Shown: positions 22,613 to 34,139, counted from the first letter of the stretch. The stretch: 64,000 bases of DNA from Rehmannia glutinosa (GCA_016081115.2 JABTTQ020001479.1:124001-188000), one strand, 5' to 3'. A program made the numbers and translations. The notes: generated by a model from the letters alone, not told the origin.

Positions 22613-23710
22613 ATGAGTATCTCATCAGAAGATGAAAAGCTTTTCCTAATGTTCAAATTTGAAATAGGATCAACACTTTCAGATTCTTTCTTCTTGCATC
22701 CTTCACAGCCTCTTCAAGTTGATGACTGCCCAATATATTTCTCTTTACAAGTACTTTTCACTTTTCTCAATCCTCACTTTTTTTTTATTTTCACTTTTTT
22801 TTCTTTCTCAATCATGTTATATTTGTGTGTGACTCTGTTTCCTTTTTGGGCTATTATTTATATTTTGTGAGTGAGATTTTTTTTTTTTCTTTTCAGGAAA
22901 TCATGGAAGAGATCACAGATGCTGAAACTGAGGTTTATGGGAAAATCTTGTTTTACTTGAAATATATGGAATCTAAGGAGAAACTCAACAACCTGAAAAA
23001 ATGGATTGTTTTCAGATTAGAAATGGATAATTATGAAGCACATCTCTGTAAAACATCTTGGTCAACTCCTTTTGGCCCACCTTCAGGTATTTTTACCACC
23101 CATTTTAATTTGTGTTTATACAGTTTCTTGATTTTTTATTATTTCTTATTTCTGGATGAATTATACAGTTTCTTTATAGAAAAAAATTTATTGTTTGATG
23201 ATTTTTTTTATTATCTTTCAGCTTTTTGATAAAAAAAAAATAAGAATTAGTTTCTAAATTTTTGTGTTTGTATAATTTCCAGTTTTCCAATTCCAAGGTG
23301 ATTATGAATATGTTGATGTGATAATGAGGGACAAAAATGGCAGCAAAGAGGAGAGATTAATAGTGGACATAGATTTCAGGACACAGTTTGAGTTAGCAAG
23401 GCCAACACAAAATTATCAAGAACTCACAAATGCACTTCCTTTGATATTTGTGGGCACTGAAGAGAAGCTGGAGAAGTTAATCTCTTTGATTTGCTCTGCT
23501 GCCAAACAGTCCCTTAGAGAGAAAGGATTACACATCCCTCCATGGAGAAAAGCTAGTTATATGCACTCCAAATGGTTTTCTCATGACTGCAGAAGGATTT
23601 CATTTTCAGAACTAAAACTCTCACCATACTATGCCAATATTGGCAATATTGGCAATGGCTGTTTTAATGATTTTCTCCAAGTTCAGCAATTAGGCACATA
23701 TAATTGTTAA
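22613..23710 (+). CDS. DUF506 family protein (PD-(D/E)XK nuclease-like), three exons
   Basis: Host gene. Exons are 22,613-22,750, 22,897-23,086 and 23,283-23,710; all introns are GT-AG (acceptors TTTTCAG and TTTCCAG) and the joined frame is open for 251 codons plus stop. Exon 3 carries the family signature: DYEYVDVIM, then RLIVDIDFRTQFELARPT, LPLIFVGTEEKLEKLISL, AAKQSLREKGLHIPPWRK and YMHSKWFS. DUF506 (PF04720) is a plant family with a predicted nuclease-like fold. Some members respond to phosphate starvation and affect root hairs; the role of this copy is unknown. It is shorter than many members, lacking a long acidic N-terminal region. The start ATG at 22,613 is the first in frame. The gene looks intact and stands alone among transposons. 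Confidence 0.9.
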
Positions 23711-24015
23711 GGGGAGGAAAATTATATATATATCTTATGATATCTATGGTTGTAATTTTGTAAGTTTTTTTGTTTTGCTCTTTTTATTCTTTGTTTGCCA
23801 GAGGTTGTTGTCCCTTAATTGGGTTTATAATAAGGTGACTTGTATATGTGGACTTGAGTTGTGGATTTTTTTTCTCCACATATGATCAGGTCTCATATGG
23901 TTATATATATGAAATATAATCAAAATTTTGCTCTAATATATTTCTGCATTAATCTGTTTTCTGTTATTTTTACCAGGAAAGTGGAAAGTGGAAAGGGTAT
24001 TTAAAACAAAAATGA
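23711..24015 (+). other. 3' flank of the DUF506 gene
   Basis: AT-rich sequence directly after the stop codon, probably including the 3' UTR. A T-rich segment at about 23,760-23,790 and AATAAGG near 23,829 could be polyadenylation-related, but no site is certain. Confidence 0.35.
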
Positions 24016-24126
24016 TTTTTTTTTAATGGGTGATAGGAGAAATGAGATGTCACTAGGAGAGGAGGATGAGATTCGAACCCAGATCTGATCGTCTGGTAAC
24101 ACACCCTTTAACCACACAGCTTATAT
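24016..24126 (-). repeat. tRNA-derived SINE-like fragment
   Basis: On the - strand a tRNA-like head contains GGTTAAAGGG (A-box like) and a good B box, GGGTTCGAATCTC, followed by a short pyrimidine-rich body and an A-run (T at 24,016-24,026 on +). It is too short and unpaired for a tRNA gene. It could also be another repeat with a chance B box. Confidence 0.45.
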
Positions 24127-24739
24127 TCAAAAAATTAATTTTCAATTAAGGGCATTATGCACAAATATATGTGATTTGACTTTTTTAAATAAGAGCTAGT
24201 CTCCTGTCAGACCGTCTAACGGATCTAGATCTGATAGACGGGTCAACATATCCTACCCATTCCGCTGACCCTGATCCGCGCAAAACAAAATACAAAAAAA
24301 AGCCCATTCGGATTGGAGCCCTAATTTCTCAGCTTCTTCTTCTTCCTTCCTCCAACCACAACCGGTGCGACGAGTCCACATTCCCCACCACTACGCCGCC
24401 CCTCTCGCCTCTTCTTTCACGATCGCCGTTGGCGACTCACGACACCTCCGTTCTTGTCTCCTCCGGTAGATTCAAAGCAAATCCGAGCGTTGGTTACAGG
24501 ATTTTCCAATCAAAAGATTTTCGATTGAATCGGGGCGTGGAAATGATGGAGAAAAATGAGATTTGCTAAATGTCCATGAATTAGACGAGGAGAAGAACGA
24601 GATTTGTTGAACGAGATTTTCTTTTTTTTCAAATGTTTAATCAATGGACAACATCAATGTGAAAGGAAAAATGACGATGGTTGGTGATGGCTCGTGGTGA
24701 TGATGCTTTGTTTTTTTCTTCAGGTGATATGAAGAATAA

Positions 24740-25411
24740 ATATTGCACTAAATGATACAAGTCTTAGTATTAATTAATACTTTTATGGAGACATACTAAT
24801 ACATTTTATAAGAAAAACTAATACGTTGCAGGAGCACTACTAAAATACTCTCTAGGAAATTACTAATACTTCTTCGAGAAACTACTAATACTTTTCCGAT
24901 GGACAACTAATGCATTTCAGGAGTATATTCATGAGAAATACTAAAACTCTTCAGAGAACTACTAATACATTTACTTTTTAGAAGGACGACTAATACTTTT
25001 CAGAAGGACTGTTAATACATTTCGGGAGAAAAAATTTAATTATATTCAGGGGAACTACTAATACATTTCTGAAGAACTGCTAATACTTTTTAGACGGACA
25101 GCTAATACTTTTCAGAAGGACTGTTAATACATTTCGGGAGAAAAAATTTAATTATATTCAGGGGAACTACTAATACATTTCAGAAAAACTGCTAATACTT
25201 TTTAGACGGACAACTAATACTTTTCAGAAGGACTGTTAATACATTTTGGGAGAAAAATTTAATTATATTCAGGGAACTACTAATACTTTTTTGAGGGACT
25301 GCTAATACATTTTGGGAGTATATTCATGAGAAATATCAAAAAACTCTTCAGGGAACTACTAATACATTTCAGAAGAACTGCTAATACTTTTCAGAAGGAC
25401 TGTTAATACAT
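24740..25411. repeat. CTAATAC word array inside element B
   Basis: The words ACTAATACTTTT and GCTAATACATTTC recur every ~20-30 bases. A longer unit of roughly 115 bp, ending TTTAATTATATTCAGG, recurs at about 25,035, 25,149 and 25,259. The array resumes after the nested element (26,338-26,560) and the same words fill element C. Confidence 0.75.
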
Positions 25412-25414
25412 TTT

Positions 25415-26337
25415 GGGCTCGTTTGGTTGCAGGGTGTTTATGGGTATGATTAATTCCCAAGTTCTTTTCCTACCTTATTACTTGGATATAATAAGTCCTA
25501 TTATTGTATTTGTTTGATGGATTGGGCTATTGGATATATCTCCATTAATTAGTAATGTGTTTGGTTCACAATGGATAAGAAGAATGAAACTAGCTGAGAT
25601 TACCTTTGTGCCACTTACTTTTAATTGTTTTTCCTTTTTCACCCCCAAACATATTTCTTCCTAATTACTAGAATGCCATTGTGAAACACTGACTTCATTT
25701 TTTTTTGAAACACCCCATACTACAATTCACTATTTAACATCTTCCTCCAATCCTCGCCACTTCTTTCTTGACTGAAAAACTGCCACTGTAATTAAACTCA
25801 CGGACGACGCCCAAACAGATAAGAATTGTGTATTTTTAAATATGGGTTTTCAAAGTTCATCAATTTGATTTGAATTAGGTTGAATAGATGGTATGTCCTT
25901 TTTGTATTATCTTTCTTAGGTTTTCATGAAAATAGGTTGGGGACATCAAATCTCCCAATTTGGATTTTGTTATGATATTTGATTCACGAAATTAATTTTT
26001 TTAGATTAATTTAAATCATGAATTTTTGTCAGTTTTTAGTTCTTTGGCTCTAATCTGTGAAATAATATTTATGCTGCGATTTGAAGATTGAGAAGAGCAG
26101 TAGCATTATCTTCTGTCTCAAACAAGAGTGGGTAATGTAAATATGAGGGTAGAATGTAATTTGCCTTCCTATCAGAATTTGAGTGAAATTGTATCCCACC
26201 CCCCGGGTGGGATATGATAGTAGACCGGGCCCTTGCTTTTTCATGGGCCCATCAACTTTGAACCAAACACAATAATGGGTGTGAAATATAAAAAATTGGT
26301 GTGATATCGCTTCCATTAAGGGCAACCAAACGAGCCC
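25415..26337. mobile_element. PIF/Harbinger-type non-autonomous element
   Basis: It has inverted ends GGGCTCGTTTGGTTGC and GGCAACCAAACGAGCCC, flanked by TTT on each side (Harbinger elements make 3-bp duplications, usually TTA/TAA). It interrupts the repeat array of element B. No ORF has transposase features. Confidence 0.7.
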
Positions 26338-26793
26338 TTTATAATTAAAAGAGACAAATTTGTTGAAAAGTATTACACGTTGCGTTCTAATGTATTAGAT
26401 GTATTAAAAACATGTATTAGACTTTACAACTTCGTAGTATATCTCTGTTTTATAATTAAAAGGGACAATTTCGTGGTAAAAGATGTTTTTGACTAATACT
26501 TTTCAGTGTAACAACTAATACATTTGAGAGTAACAAGTAATACAAAATACAAAAAACTACCAACATAAAAACATGGCTAACAACTTAACACCACATAAAA
26601 AAATACCCGCTAAAATTGAAAGACTATGTAACAAATAATAAAACTACCACTCGAAAATTATAAAAATGCCATTGGCGGCGGAAATTACCAAAATGACTCT
26701 GGGTCGTGGGTCAGATCCGTCTAACGGGCCAGACCCATTAGACGGTCTGACCAGAATTTTGTCTTTAAATAAATATGGATAGTATATTTTCTT

Positions 26794-28103
26794 GAGGAGG
26801 TCTCCTATCAGATGGTCTAACGGATCTAATTCCTTAGACGAATCCAAATACATGCCCATATGCCCCAACCCATTGACCCGCTACCATTGAAATTCAAAAA
26901 AAAGAAAAAGAAAAAGGGAACAAAAATCACCTTTGAATTGTGCAGAACAGAGACACGGCTCCATTTAACAAAAAAGCAACCAATCGAATATTTAAAAATA
27001 AATAAAAGAACCGTTTTGTCTCCCTGGTTATCCCATAAACAGCAAAACCATAAACGAAAAAAGATCAACAGAAAAACAAGAAAGGCGACAAGTTAATAAA
27101 TTAACTCTCATGAGTTGATGAATTAGATTTTTGGTCATAGGCTTTGTCCGTTGATAGTAACAGTTATTAATTAGTTTGTTGTCTAGCATGTATAGATTGG
27201 TTTTAGGTTTTTACAAGGAAAAAATTAATATCTTTTAAGAAAACATTTAGCAGAAAAATTAATACTTTTCGGGGGATCACCAATACATTTGAGGAGACTA
27301 CTAATACTTTTTAGTAGTAAATTAATACTTTTTAAGGGGAATTATTAAAAACCTTTTCTGGGAAAACTAATATTGCAAAATGTATTATATTTTACAGTTT
27401 CTTAGTAATTCTCTGTTTTATTATTAAATGGCATAACTTTGTAGAAAAATATTACACATTGCATTCCAATGTATTAGATGTATCAAATAAATGTATTAGA
27501 CTTTACAGCTAATACATTTCGTGAGAAAAAAATTAATTATATTGAGAGAAACTACTAAAATACTATACGGGGAACTACTAATACTTTTTCGAGGAACTAC
27601 TAATATTTTTTGAGGGATTGCTAATACATTTCGGGAGTATATTCATGAGAAATACTAAAATACTCTTCAAAGAACTACTAATACATTTGGAAGGATTCGC
27701 TAATACTTTTTAGAAGGACGTCTAATACGTTTCAGACGGACTTTTAATACATTTCGGGAGAATAATTTAATTATATTCAGGAAACTACTAAAATACTCTC
27801 GGTGAACTACTAATACTTTTCGAGGAACTACTAATACTTTTTTGAGGGACTGCTAATACATTTTGGGAGTATATTCATAAGAAATACTAAAATACTCTTT
27901 AGGGAACTACTAATACATTTCAGAAGAAACTGTTAATACTTTTTAGAAGGACGGCTAATACTTTTCGAATGATCATTATTAATCAGGTGGTCCCGAAAAC
28001 TACTAAAACACCACTACTAATATTACGGGAATGCCACAGTGCGGGTCGAGATCCGTTAACAAGTCGACAGTTAGGCGATTAGACGGTCCGGGGAGTTTTT
28101 GTC
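26794..28103. mobile_element. MULE element C, 9-bp TSD
   Basis: It is flanked by TATTTTCTT at 26,785-26,793 and 28,104-28,112, and starts only 12 bp after the TSD of element B. The ends are GAGGAGGTCTCCTATCAGAT and GGGGAGTTTTTGTC, with the TCTAACGGATC block inside the left end. The interior carries the same CTAATAC array as element B (27,240-27,990). A short A-rich segment at 26,890-27,080 shows no recognisable gene. Confidence 0.8.
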
Positions 28104-28112
28104 TATTTTCTT

Positions 28113-28369
28113 TGATTGCTAATCGTGATTGCAAAGCTTATTTTCTCAAACCATTAAGATGTTTGGAAGTTTATAAATATTATAAATGTTTTAAGAGGTT
28201 TTCTTACAAAAAAAGACTTATAAGCTCGATCTTAAAATTAATTAAAATGTTAGAATCTTATTAATTTGTGTCAGCTGAGTAAGGTTCTTCAATAAATCGT
28301 TCTACTAGTTTACTTGCTAGGGGTACCAAGTTTATTTGTTAATTACCAATAAATGGAGGGATTATATAT
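28113..28369. other. short AT-rich spacer
   Basis: Nothing recognisable. Confidence 0.5.
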
Positions 28370-28869
28370 AATATATTAGGCTTAATAGCAAAATATGCCC
28401 TATAACTTAGGCCGTTTTGCATTTTTGCCCTTTAACTATTAAAGTTGCAATTTATGCCCTGGACAATATTGCCCTTATATCCAAATATCAGTTTTGGTCC
28501 ATTATATTTCCAAAAGTAGCAATTATAGTCTATAACTTTTGAGAATTAGCAATTTCAATCCTTTCATACTATAACTATTTTCAATAAACTCAAATTTCAT
28601 AGATTATGAAGATTTATATTTTCTGAAACCTATTCCGTTCGTGGCATTGTTACACCTATTTAGATCCAGTCTCTATTCAGAGGTTTTAATTGGATCATGT
28701 CAGGTTTCCAGCCTAAAAACTTGATAGGACATACTTCTGTAAATACTTCATAATTCTAAATAAATTCGATTTCAGACTAAGGTTTTGATAAAACAGATAT
28801 AGTCCATCACGACCATATCAGGCCCAACATGCTTCCGTAAAATTAATAAATCCCTTAAAATTCATACCT

Positions 28870-29060
28870 TCTTTGACCGAAACAGCACCGGGTGAAATGG
28901 CTCGCAACACCACTAGTTGGAAAATTACTGCCCCCAGATCGTTTGACGAACAGCTCCTCACTGTTCAACCTCACCCTCAGGGAAGATGATCTGCAAGTTA
29001 TCCAACTCCTTCAAGAAATTCGGCCATGACCTTGGTTCGTTTCCTACTCCAGGCGTATAA
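28870..29060. other. unrecognised GC-richer segment between the left end and the viral leader
   Basis: About 190 bases stand out from the AT-rich surroundings (CCGAAACAGCACCGGGTGAA, CTCACCCTCAGGGAAG). Both strands have only short open frames. It may be viral leader or a captured host fragment, and I cannot decide between them. Confidence 0.35.
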
Positions 29061-29125
29061 GTAATTCTTAAATTGGATGAATTAATGGAACATTATGAAG
29101 ACATATTGAAGCAAAAAGCCCTTTT

Positions 29126-29154
29126 TTTATTAAGAACTTATTGAAATATTTATT
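29126..29154 (-). terminator. putative viral polyadenylation signals
   Basis: Two AATAAA signals on the - strand (29,149-29,154 and 29,126-29,131) lie about 160-190 nt after the inferred transcription start. Caulimovirid pregenomic RNA is polyadenylated by a signal located shortly after the start, so the spacing fits. Confidence 0.5.
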
Positions 29155-29305
29155 ACATTGGTAATCTCCTTTTGGGAGGAGAATACTGGTTTAGCCTCTC
29201 ATAGATGAGGCTTTCACTCGTAAATACATAAAACTTAAAACTAAAACACTCAAAATATTACAAATTTTTCACTCAGATTTTATTGTAAGAAAACTAAGGA
29301 AAATG

Positions 29306-29413
29306 TTCGATGTCCTCAACTTCCTTCAAATCCTGCATTTTATAGAGGTAAGTCCGGACTTCAAGGCGGACTTCAAATCTTGCGATATATATGACGTCAC
29401 ATCGCTACGTCAT
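29306..29413 (-). promoter_or_regulatory. caulimovirid-like pregenomic RNA promoter
   Basis: Read on the - strand: two TGACG-type sites (ATGACGTA at 29,406-29,413 and palindromic TGACGTCA at 29,392-29,399), then a TATA box TATAAAA at 29,338-29,344. Closely spaced TGACG motifs ahead of a TATA box are the as-1 arrangement known from pararetroviral promoters such as CaMV 35S. The distance of about 50 bp is right. Activity in the plant is unknown. Confidence 0.6.
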
Positions 29414-29449
29414 ATCCCACATTATTGCCTCGCTAGCTGGTTTTCTTTT

Positions 29450-30770
29450 TCTCCGCGTGACTCAACCCATGTGATGTTTGTCGGGGAATCTTTTAAAAAT
29501 TTGGTTTACGTGGTCCCCGAGGATAACGCGTCTTGTGAGTTGGGCCCTTATCCTTTCCAGCTGCATGATCTTGTCGGTCGGGTTTGGGTCGGAATCCTTT
29601 CCCAAACTCGGGTTCCTTCGATCGGGGCATGTTTTGGATTGGTCGATCCAACGGCCAACATGCGCCATGTTACGAATTTCCGGTAAGTTTCTTTGCTTGC
29701 CGGAATCTTGTTCTCCTAGAGAATTCTTCTCTTCGTTTCGAAAAGCTCCTCTGCAAATCATGTTGTTGATCCAGTCATTGAATTCAGTAAGAAAGATCCG
29801 TTTGCTGAATTCTGGAAAAACTTAAAAGGATATTTGACTTTGTCCATTTCTGTTAGACAAACCCAAAGACCCCATGCTCGTCGTGTAGAAGCTTCATCTT
29901 GAAATTGCTCCTACTAATACCGGTACTTCTTAGGTGAGTTTTGCGCTTAATGTATTTTAAAGTATTTTCATCCAGTCTTCTTAGCTTGATGAAATGAAAA
30001 GCTTCATTAAAGCCTTTCTTCATTTGGTTCAGAGCGCACCGATAAAATACAGGTTCCAAAATATCTCCTCCGGCCAAGTGTGGATTATTGGCCCAAGTCT
30101 CGTAAATCGCTTCCCCAATCCATTGTAATTTTGAAATTTCGGGTATCCTGGTGACACGGTATAAATTGAAGCTAAAGCTCCAAAAGTATACCATTCTGAC
30201 TTCATTTGGATGACTTCCTGGTTTCATCCAAACTCGGGATACTTGCCGATATCAACCACTGTTTTTCCGGGTTAATACCTTGTCTTGTAACTAGTTTCTC
30301 CATTCGCTGATATACCGCATAGGAGAAATCTTAATCTCGTCGAGTTTGAACCTTAGATTTGCCTGTCTCGTGGCCTAAGATTCAACTCTCCCTCTTTATC
30401 CCAGGTGCTAGGTTGACTTGAAGACTCGGGTTGTGACACCGGAGCTTCAACATTCTGATTTGTACACCTTCGGGGGATGCATCACCCGCAACACTTGTGA
30501 TTATGGTACTTGAATCCATAACCTCCGGGTTAGAGCCCCGTACTCTCTCGGCCCCTTTTTGCAAGTAGGAGATGCGGCTGGAAGAGAGGCCCTTGCGGCG
30601 CTAAGAACAATTGTCCTTGAGCGAATCGGCATGCTCGTATTTGACTAGAAACGGATTTCTGGTCACTGTTGAAGTCGTCCAACAACTTCTCGCATTGAGA
30701 CATAACGTCCCAAAATCTCGTTCTAGACTCTCCAGGTTTTCCCTGAGATGTCTTACTCGTTTAAGGTCCT
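29450..30770 (-). pseudogene. last viral ORF, possible translational transactivator
   Basis: Downstream of RNase H several - strand frames (30,601-30,792, 30,382-30,564, 29,853-30,227, 29,462-29,761) together cover about 1.3 kb. The first contains a short coiled coil (VRHLRENLESLERDF). The 29,853-30,227 frame (WIGEAIYETWANNPHLAGGD, then RCALNQMKKGF) looks like real protein. Position after pol, just before the promoter, is that of the transactivator/viroplasmin gene in several Caulimoviridae genera. The identification is by position only. The gene is broken by several frameshifts and stops. Confidence 0.45.
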
Positions 30771-30772
30771 CG

Positions 30773-31351
30773 TCAGCAACGTGTCCTTCCATCTCGTGTC
30801 AAGAAATCTGCAAGAATATTTTCATGAGATTTTACAATGACAATATCATAATCATAATATTGATATTCAGCTTGCCATCTAAGTAATCGAGCCTTTTCTG
30901 GTTTTGATTCAATTTTGTTTTTCAGAAAAGCCTTGACACTTGAATTATCAATTTTTAAAGTAAACTTTTTAACCAATAAAAATAGAGGCCATTTTTTAAA
31001 AGTCTTTCTGACTGCAAAGAATTCTTTCTCGTTGATATGCCATCTGTTTGCTTCACTAGGTGTGAATAAACCGCTGCAATATCTGCATGGCACTTCCTCA
31101 TTTGGTGTGACCTTAGTGAGAACCGCTGTCCACCAATCATCACTGGCATCTGTGTAAAGAACCAGTTCGTCTTCGTCTTGGGGAATCGCAAGTTTCGGAA
31201 GCTTTTTACAAACTTCTTTAAGTAGCTTAATTCCTTCTTGATGTTCATCTTCCCATTTGAATACTGCATCTTTTTTTAAGCAATGGGCTAAACACCTTTC
31301 CGTAATATGCCGATTGTTAATGAACATCCCAGCCAAAATTAACAACTCCAA
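30773..31351 (-). pseudogene. pararetroviral RNase H
   Basis: A 192-residue frame with the catalytic segment ELVLYTDASDDWW (about residues 64-76), the NRWHINEKEFFAV segment and the C-terminal YDYDIVIVKSHENILADFLTR. This is the caulimovirid type of RNase H that continues the RT polyprotein. It is separated from RT by a short out-of-frame stretch at about 31,330-31,365 that includes a stop at 31,358-31,360. It ends at 30,773. Confidence 0.85.
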
Positions 31352-31357
31352 GAAAAC

Positions 31358-32296
31358 TCAAGTTGCTTCTTGTCTCTTCGGTGTATCGGAAATCCCCTGT
31401 ATCTTTTCCACAATATGATTCTGTAGAATAATTCCAGATTCATCGATTTCAATTCCGAGGAATTCAATCTGTCTTGTTGTGATCACCGCCTTCTTCTCTG
31501 AAAGCACTAATCCTTCTTTGTGACAAACATCTAAAAATATCTCCAAATGTTTGAGATGATCCTTCATGTTCTTTGATGCGATAAGTATGTCATAAATATA
31601 TACGAAGATGAAACTAAAATAATCTTTGAAGAGATTATCCATTTTTCTTTGATATATTTGGGGTGGGTTAGCCAATCCCATAGGCATCATGTTCCAAATA
31701 TAGTGTCCCTGTGGTGTAGAGAAAGCTGTAAACTTCTTACTTTCTTCCTCCATCTTAATCTTGTAGAATCCAGACTTGCAATCGAACTTTGAGAATATTT
31801 TGGCACCTTTGATGCAGTTAACCAGATGTTCTCTACTTGGGATATAGTATCCGTCGAATTCCAAAATGTTATTAATCCCCTTGTAATTAATAACAAGTCT
31901 TGTCTTTCCTCTTTTGATTTCTCCATGGTTTCTCACTAAGAATCCTAGACTGCTGTATGGAGAAACTCCTGGTGAAATCAACTTAAGATCAAGATGTTCC
32001 TTAAGTATTTTCTGCATATCCTCTCGATCCTCCTGGTTCATAAGGATTGGTTTGAATCTCACGAACTCGTACTCCTTTCCGGGTTTAACCTTTAAGGATG
32101 CTTTGAGCTCATTCTTGTCCCACCATGCCAAAAGATCTTCATTATAATTCCTTTGGATTTTCTTCTTGATATCCTCGAGTGATATTTGTTCTTCAATGGT
32201 TACGTCACTCTGTGGATTCTCCATTAGGCTCACCATCAATTCATCAATAACCTCTAAAGTAACTCGTTCTTCTCCTTGCACTTTGAATGAATACAA
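31358..32296 (-). pseudogene. pararetroviral reverse transcriptase
   Basis: A 312-residue frame. Recognisable blocks are RLVINYKGINN, KIFSKFDCKSGFYKIKM, TAFSTPQGHYIWNMMPMGL and LGIEIDESGI, all typical of Caulimoviridae. The catalytic box reads VYIYDIL at about 31,606-31,586 where the family has Y-x-D-D, so the first catalytic Asp is replaced by Tyr (codon at 31,592-31,594). This would abolish polymerase activity. The upstream 110 residues are the usual linker after protease. Confidence 0.9.
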
Positions 32297-33124
32297 GTTA
32301 TTATCCCAGAGCTTCTTATCTTTCGAGAACCGAATTGTCTATAGGATAATAAAGCTTCACCAAATTTCCTTCGATCCGCCATTTTTGGATTTTGGAGTTT
32401 GGCTTCATCACCACGCTTGCTGCGAAAATTAATAGGCATTTTTCTGTAAAATGCTTCCCGCAGTCTCTAGACAATGATCTTATGATCACATAAGGTTGTG
32501 AAAATAAGTCTTCTTGTCTCGTTCTCCTGTGTAAATCGCTTGAATGTTTGTAGGAAGTTGTTTCCTAGCAAAACATCCGCTTTTTGTATCATGGAAAAAG
32601 ATTGGTGGCGTTTTCACTTTGTACCACGGGTACCGCTGCGCCTCCGATCATGATTTCTCGCTTGTTTAATTCCTTATTAACGATAAGAATCCTCTTAGAG
32701 AAATCTCTTCCGCAATAGTGGTAAATCTTCTCCAATTTCTTTAGAAAAAACATTCGGCTTTAAAGACATATTCCAAAGACTGAATCAATTTAGGCGGCGA
32801 AATACTCGGCCTTATATTCGGTATATGACATTCCGATAGAAATGTATATGGAGAATGGACTAGTGGTCATCTGATTTTGTATCTTTTATCAGCCACTGTG
32901 AATTCCATTCCTTCTTGTAGTCTTTCCCAAGGTTTATGATCCTCAAGAAATTCAATTCCCAGTATTAATTGCTCTGGGATTTTCCCTGCTACTCCCTGTG
33001 ATAGTTAGCTCAATTTCACCTATCTTCAGGCTTCCTTGATACCTTCCAACTATAGGTTGTTGGAGATATCTGAGAACATCACAAGGAAAAATATTATCCT
33101 TTTTGAGTGATGTCGAATATTACT
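32297..33124 (-). pseudogene. degenerate viral protease region
   Basis: Between the movement protein and RT the caulimovirid aspartic protease is expected. The - strand shows only short frames with many stops, and no certain catalytic D-T-G/D-S-G could be placed. The call is from position only. Confidence 0.4.
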
Positions 33125-34120
33125 TCAACCTCTCGCCATCCTTCGGACATTTCGGCTCTCATGTTGTTTTAAAAACATCGGGATGCGCTGAATCGCACTT
33201 CTTGGTCTCCTTTCTTCCCAACGGCTGCTACTCACCATTCTGTCCTGCTGGAAAGACATCCTTCTGGGCTCAACTCTGAGACTTCGACTTTTGTTGAAGA
33301 CTGATTGATCTTGAATTATCATATCAATCTCTTTTATAGTAGGAGATTCAATGATTTCTGGTAGAACCACCCTGGCAAAGTCCTCAAAGATTCTTGGGAC
33401 TTCAATAAATTCCTTTCTCAAGAATACGTCGGAATGATGGGTATTCGAGAGAGCATAGGAAATCTTGTATGTGATCGAGTAGGGTCTGTTCCCTTCTTTC
33501 ATCAAATCGACTCTTTTGAAATCTTGATGAAGGGTTAGGACTCTATTAAAATCTAGATCTCCCAAATTGTATGCAATTCTCGGATAGACATTAAATGCTA
33601 ATTTTCCTGCATACAAATTTCCTATAACAGCTCCAAGGCATGAATCCTTGAGGTGTGAGATTCGCTTGTCAAAAATAGCAAGATTGAGTGGCGAATCTAT
33701 TCCTTCCTTGAATGTTGCCTTAATAATGACTCTTATGGCTCCAATGTGAATCCATGAGAGTGTATTTGCAACTTCTCTTTTGACTCTGCTCTTGATCTCC
33801 TGTATTTCTCTAATAGGGACCAACTGCATCTCGATCGGGTTACCGGTAAACTCTATCGGAATGGCAAATTCTCCGGTTGTTACCCTGTGAATAATTTGGT
33901 GTTTTCTGTTACGAAATCCAATCTTATCCAATGCTTTTTCCATAGCTCCGATTGTAAATCTATCATAGACTTGAAGCTTTGGATCTTCCTTCATGATTCT
34001 CATAAGAGTTTTATGAGAAACCGTCGTGTGAGAGAGAAAATCGACATATCCTCCCCGATCGTGAAGAATTTCTTCTTCACTCGATTAACATCCGGAGTCA
34101 CTTCCATCGTCAGAATAGAT
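33125..34120 (-). pseudogene. viral movement protein (30K superfamily)
   Basis: A 292-residue frame from 34,003 to 33,125, with upstream coding (VNRVKKKFFTIGEDM) in another frame up to about 34,120. The core block GAIRVIIKATFKEGIDSPLN followed by a conserved Asp in AIFDKRI is the signature region of caulimovirid 30K movement proteins, which move virus through plasmodesmata. The C-terminus is R/S-rich. It lies downstream of the coat protein, an order reported for cavemovirus- and solendovirus-like genomes. Confidence 0.7.
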
Positions 34121-34139
34121 CTCTTCTTCATAGATGCTC

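Larger units (their letters stand above)
24193..26763. mobile_element. MULE element B with nested Harbinger element, 9-bp TSD
   Basis: It is flanked by TTTAAATAA at 24,184-24,192 and 26,764-26,772. The ends are GAGCTAGTCTCCTGTCAGAC and, inverted, GACAAAATTCTGGTCAGACC, followed by matching TAGACGG/TCTAACGGATC hairpin blocks as in elements A, C and D. The left interior (about 24,270-24,560) is GC-richer and looks like a captured gene leader; the rest is a repeat array interrupted by a Harbinger-type insertion. No transposase is present. Confidence 0.8.

Noticed and set aside
24050..24110. Possible tRNA gene (B box GGTTCGAATC)
   Set aside because: No acceptor, anticodon or D-arm pairing could be built; a SINE-like fragment is the better call.
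29303..29686. 127-codon plus-strand ORF
   Set aside because: It runs antisense over the viral promoter and last ORF; composition reflects the opposite strand.
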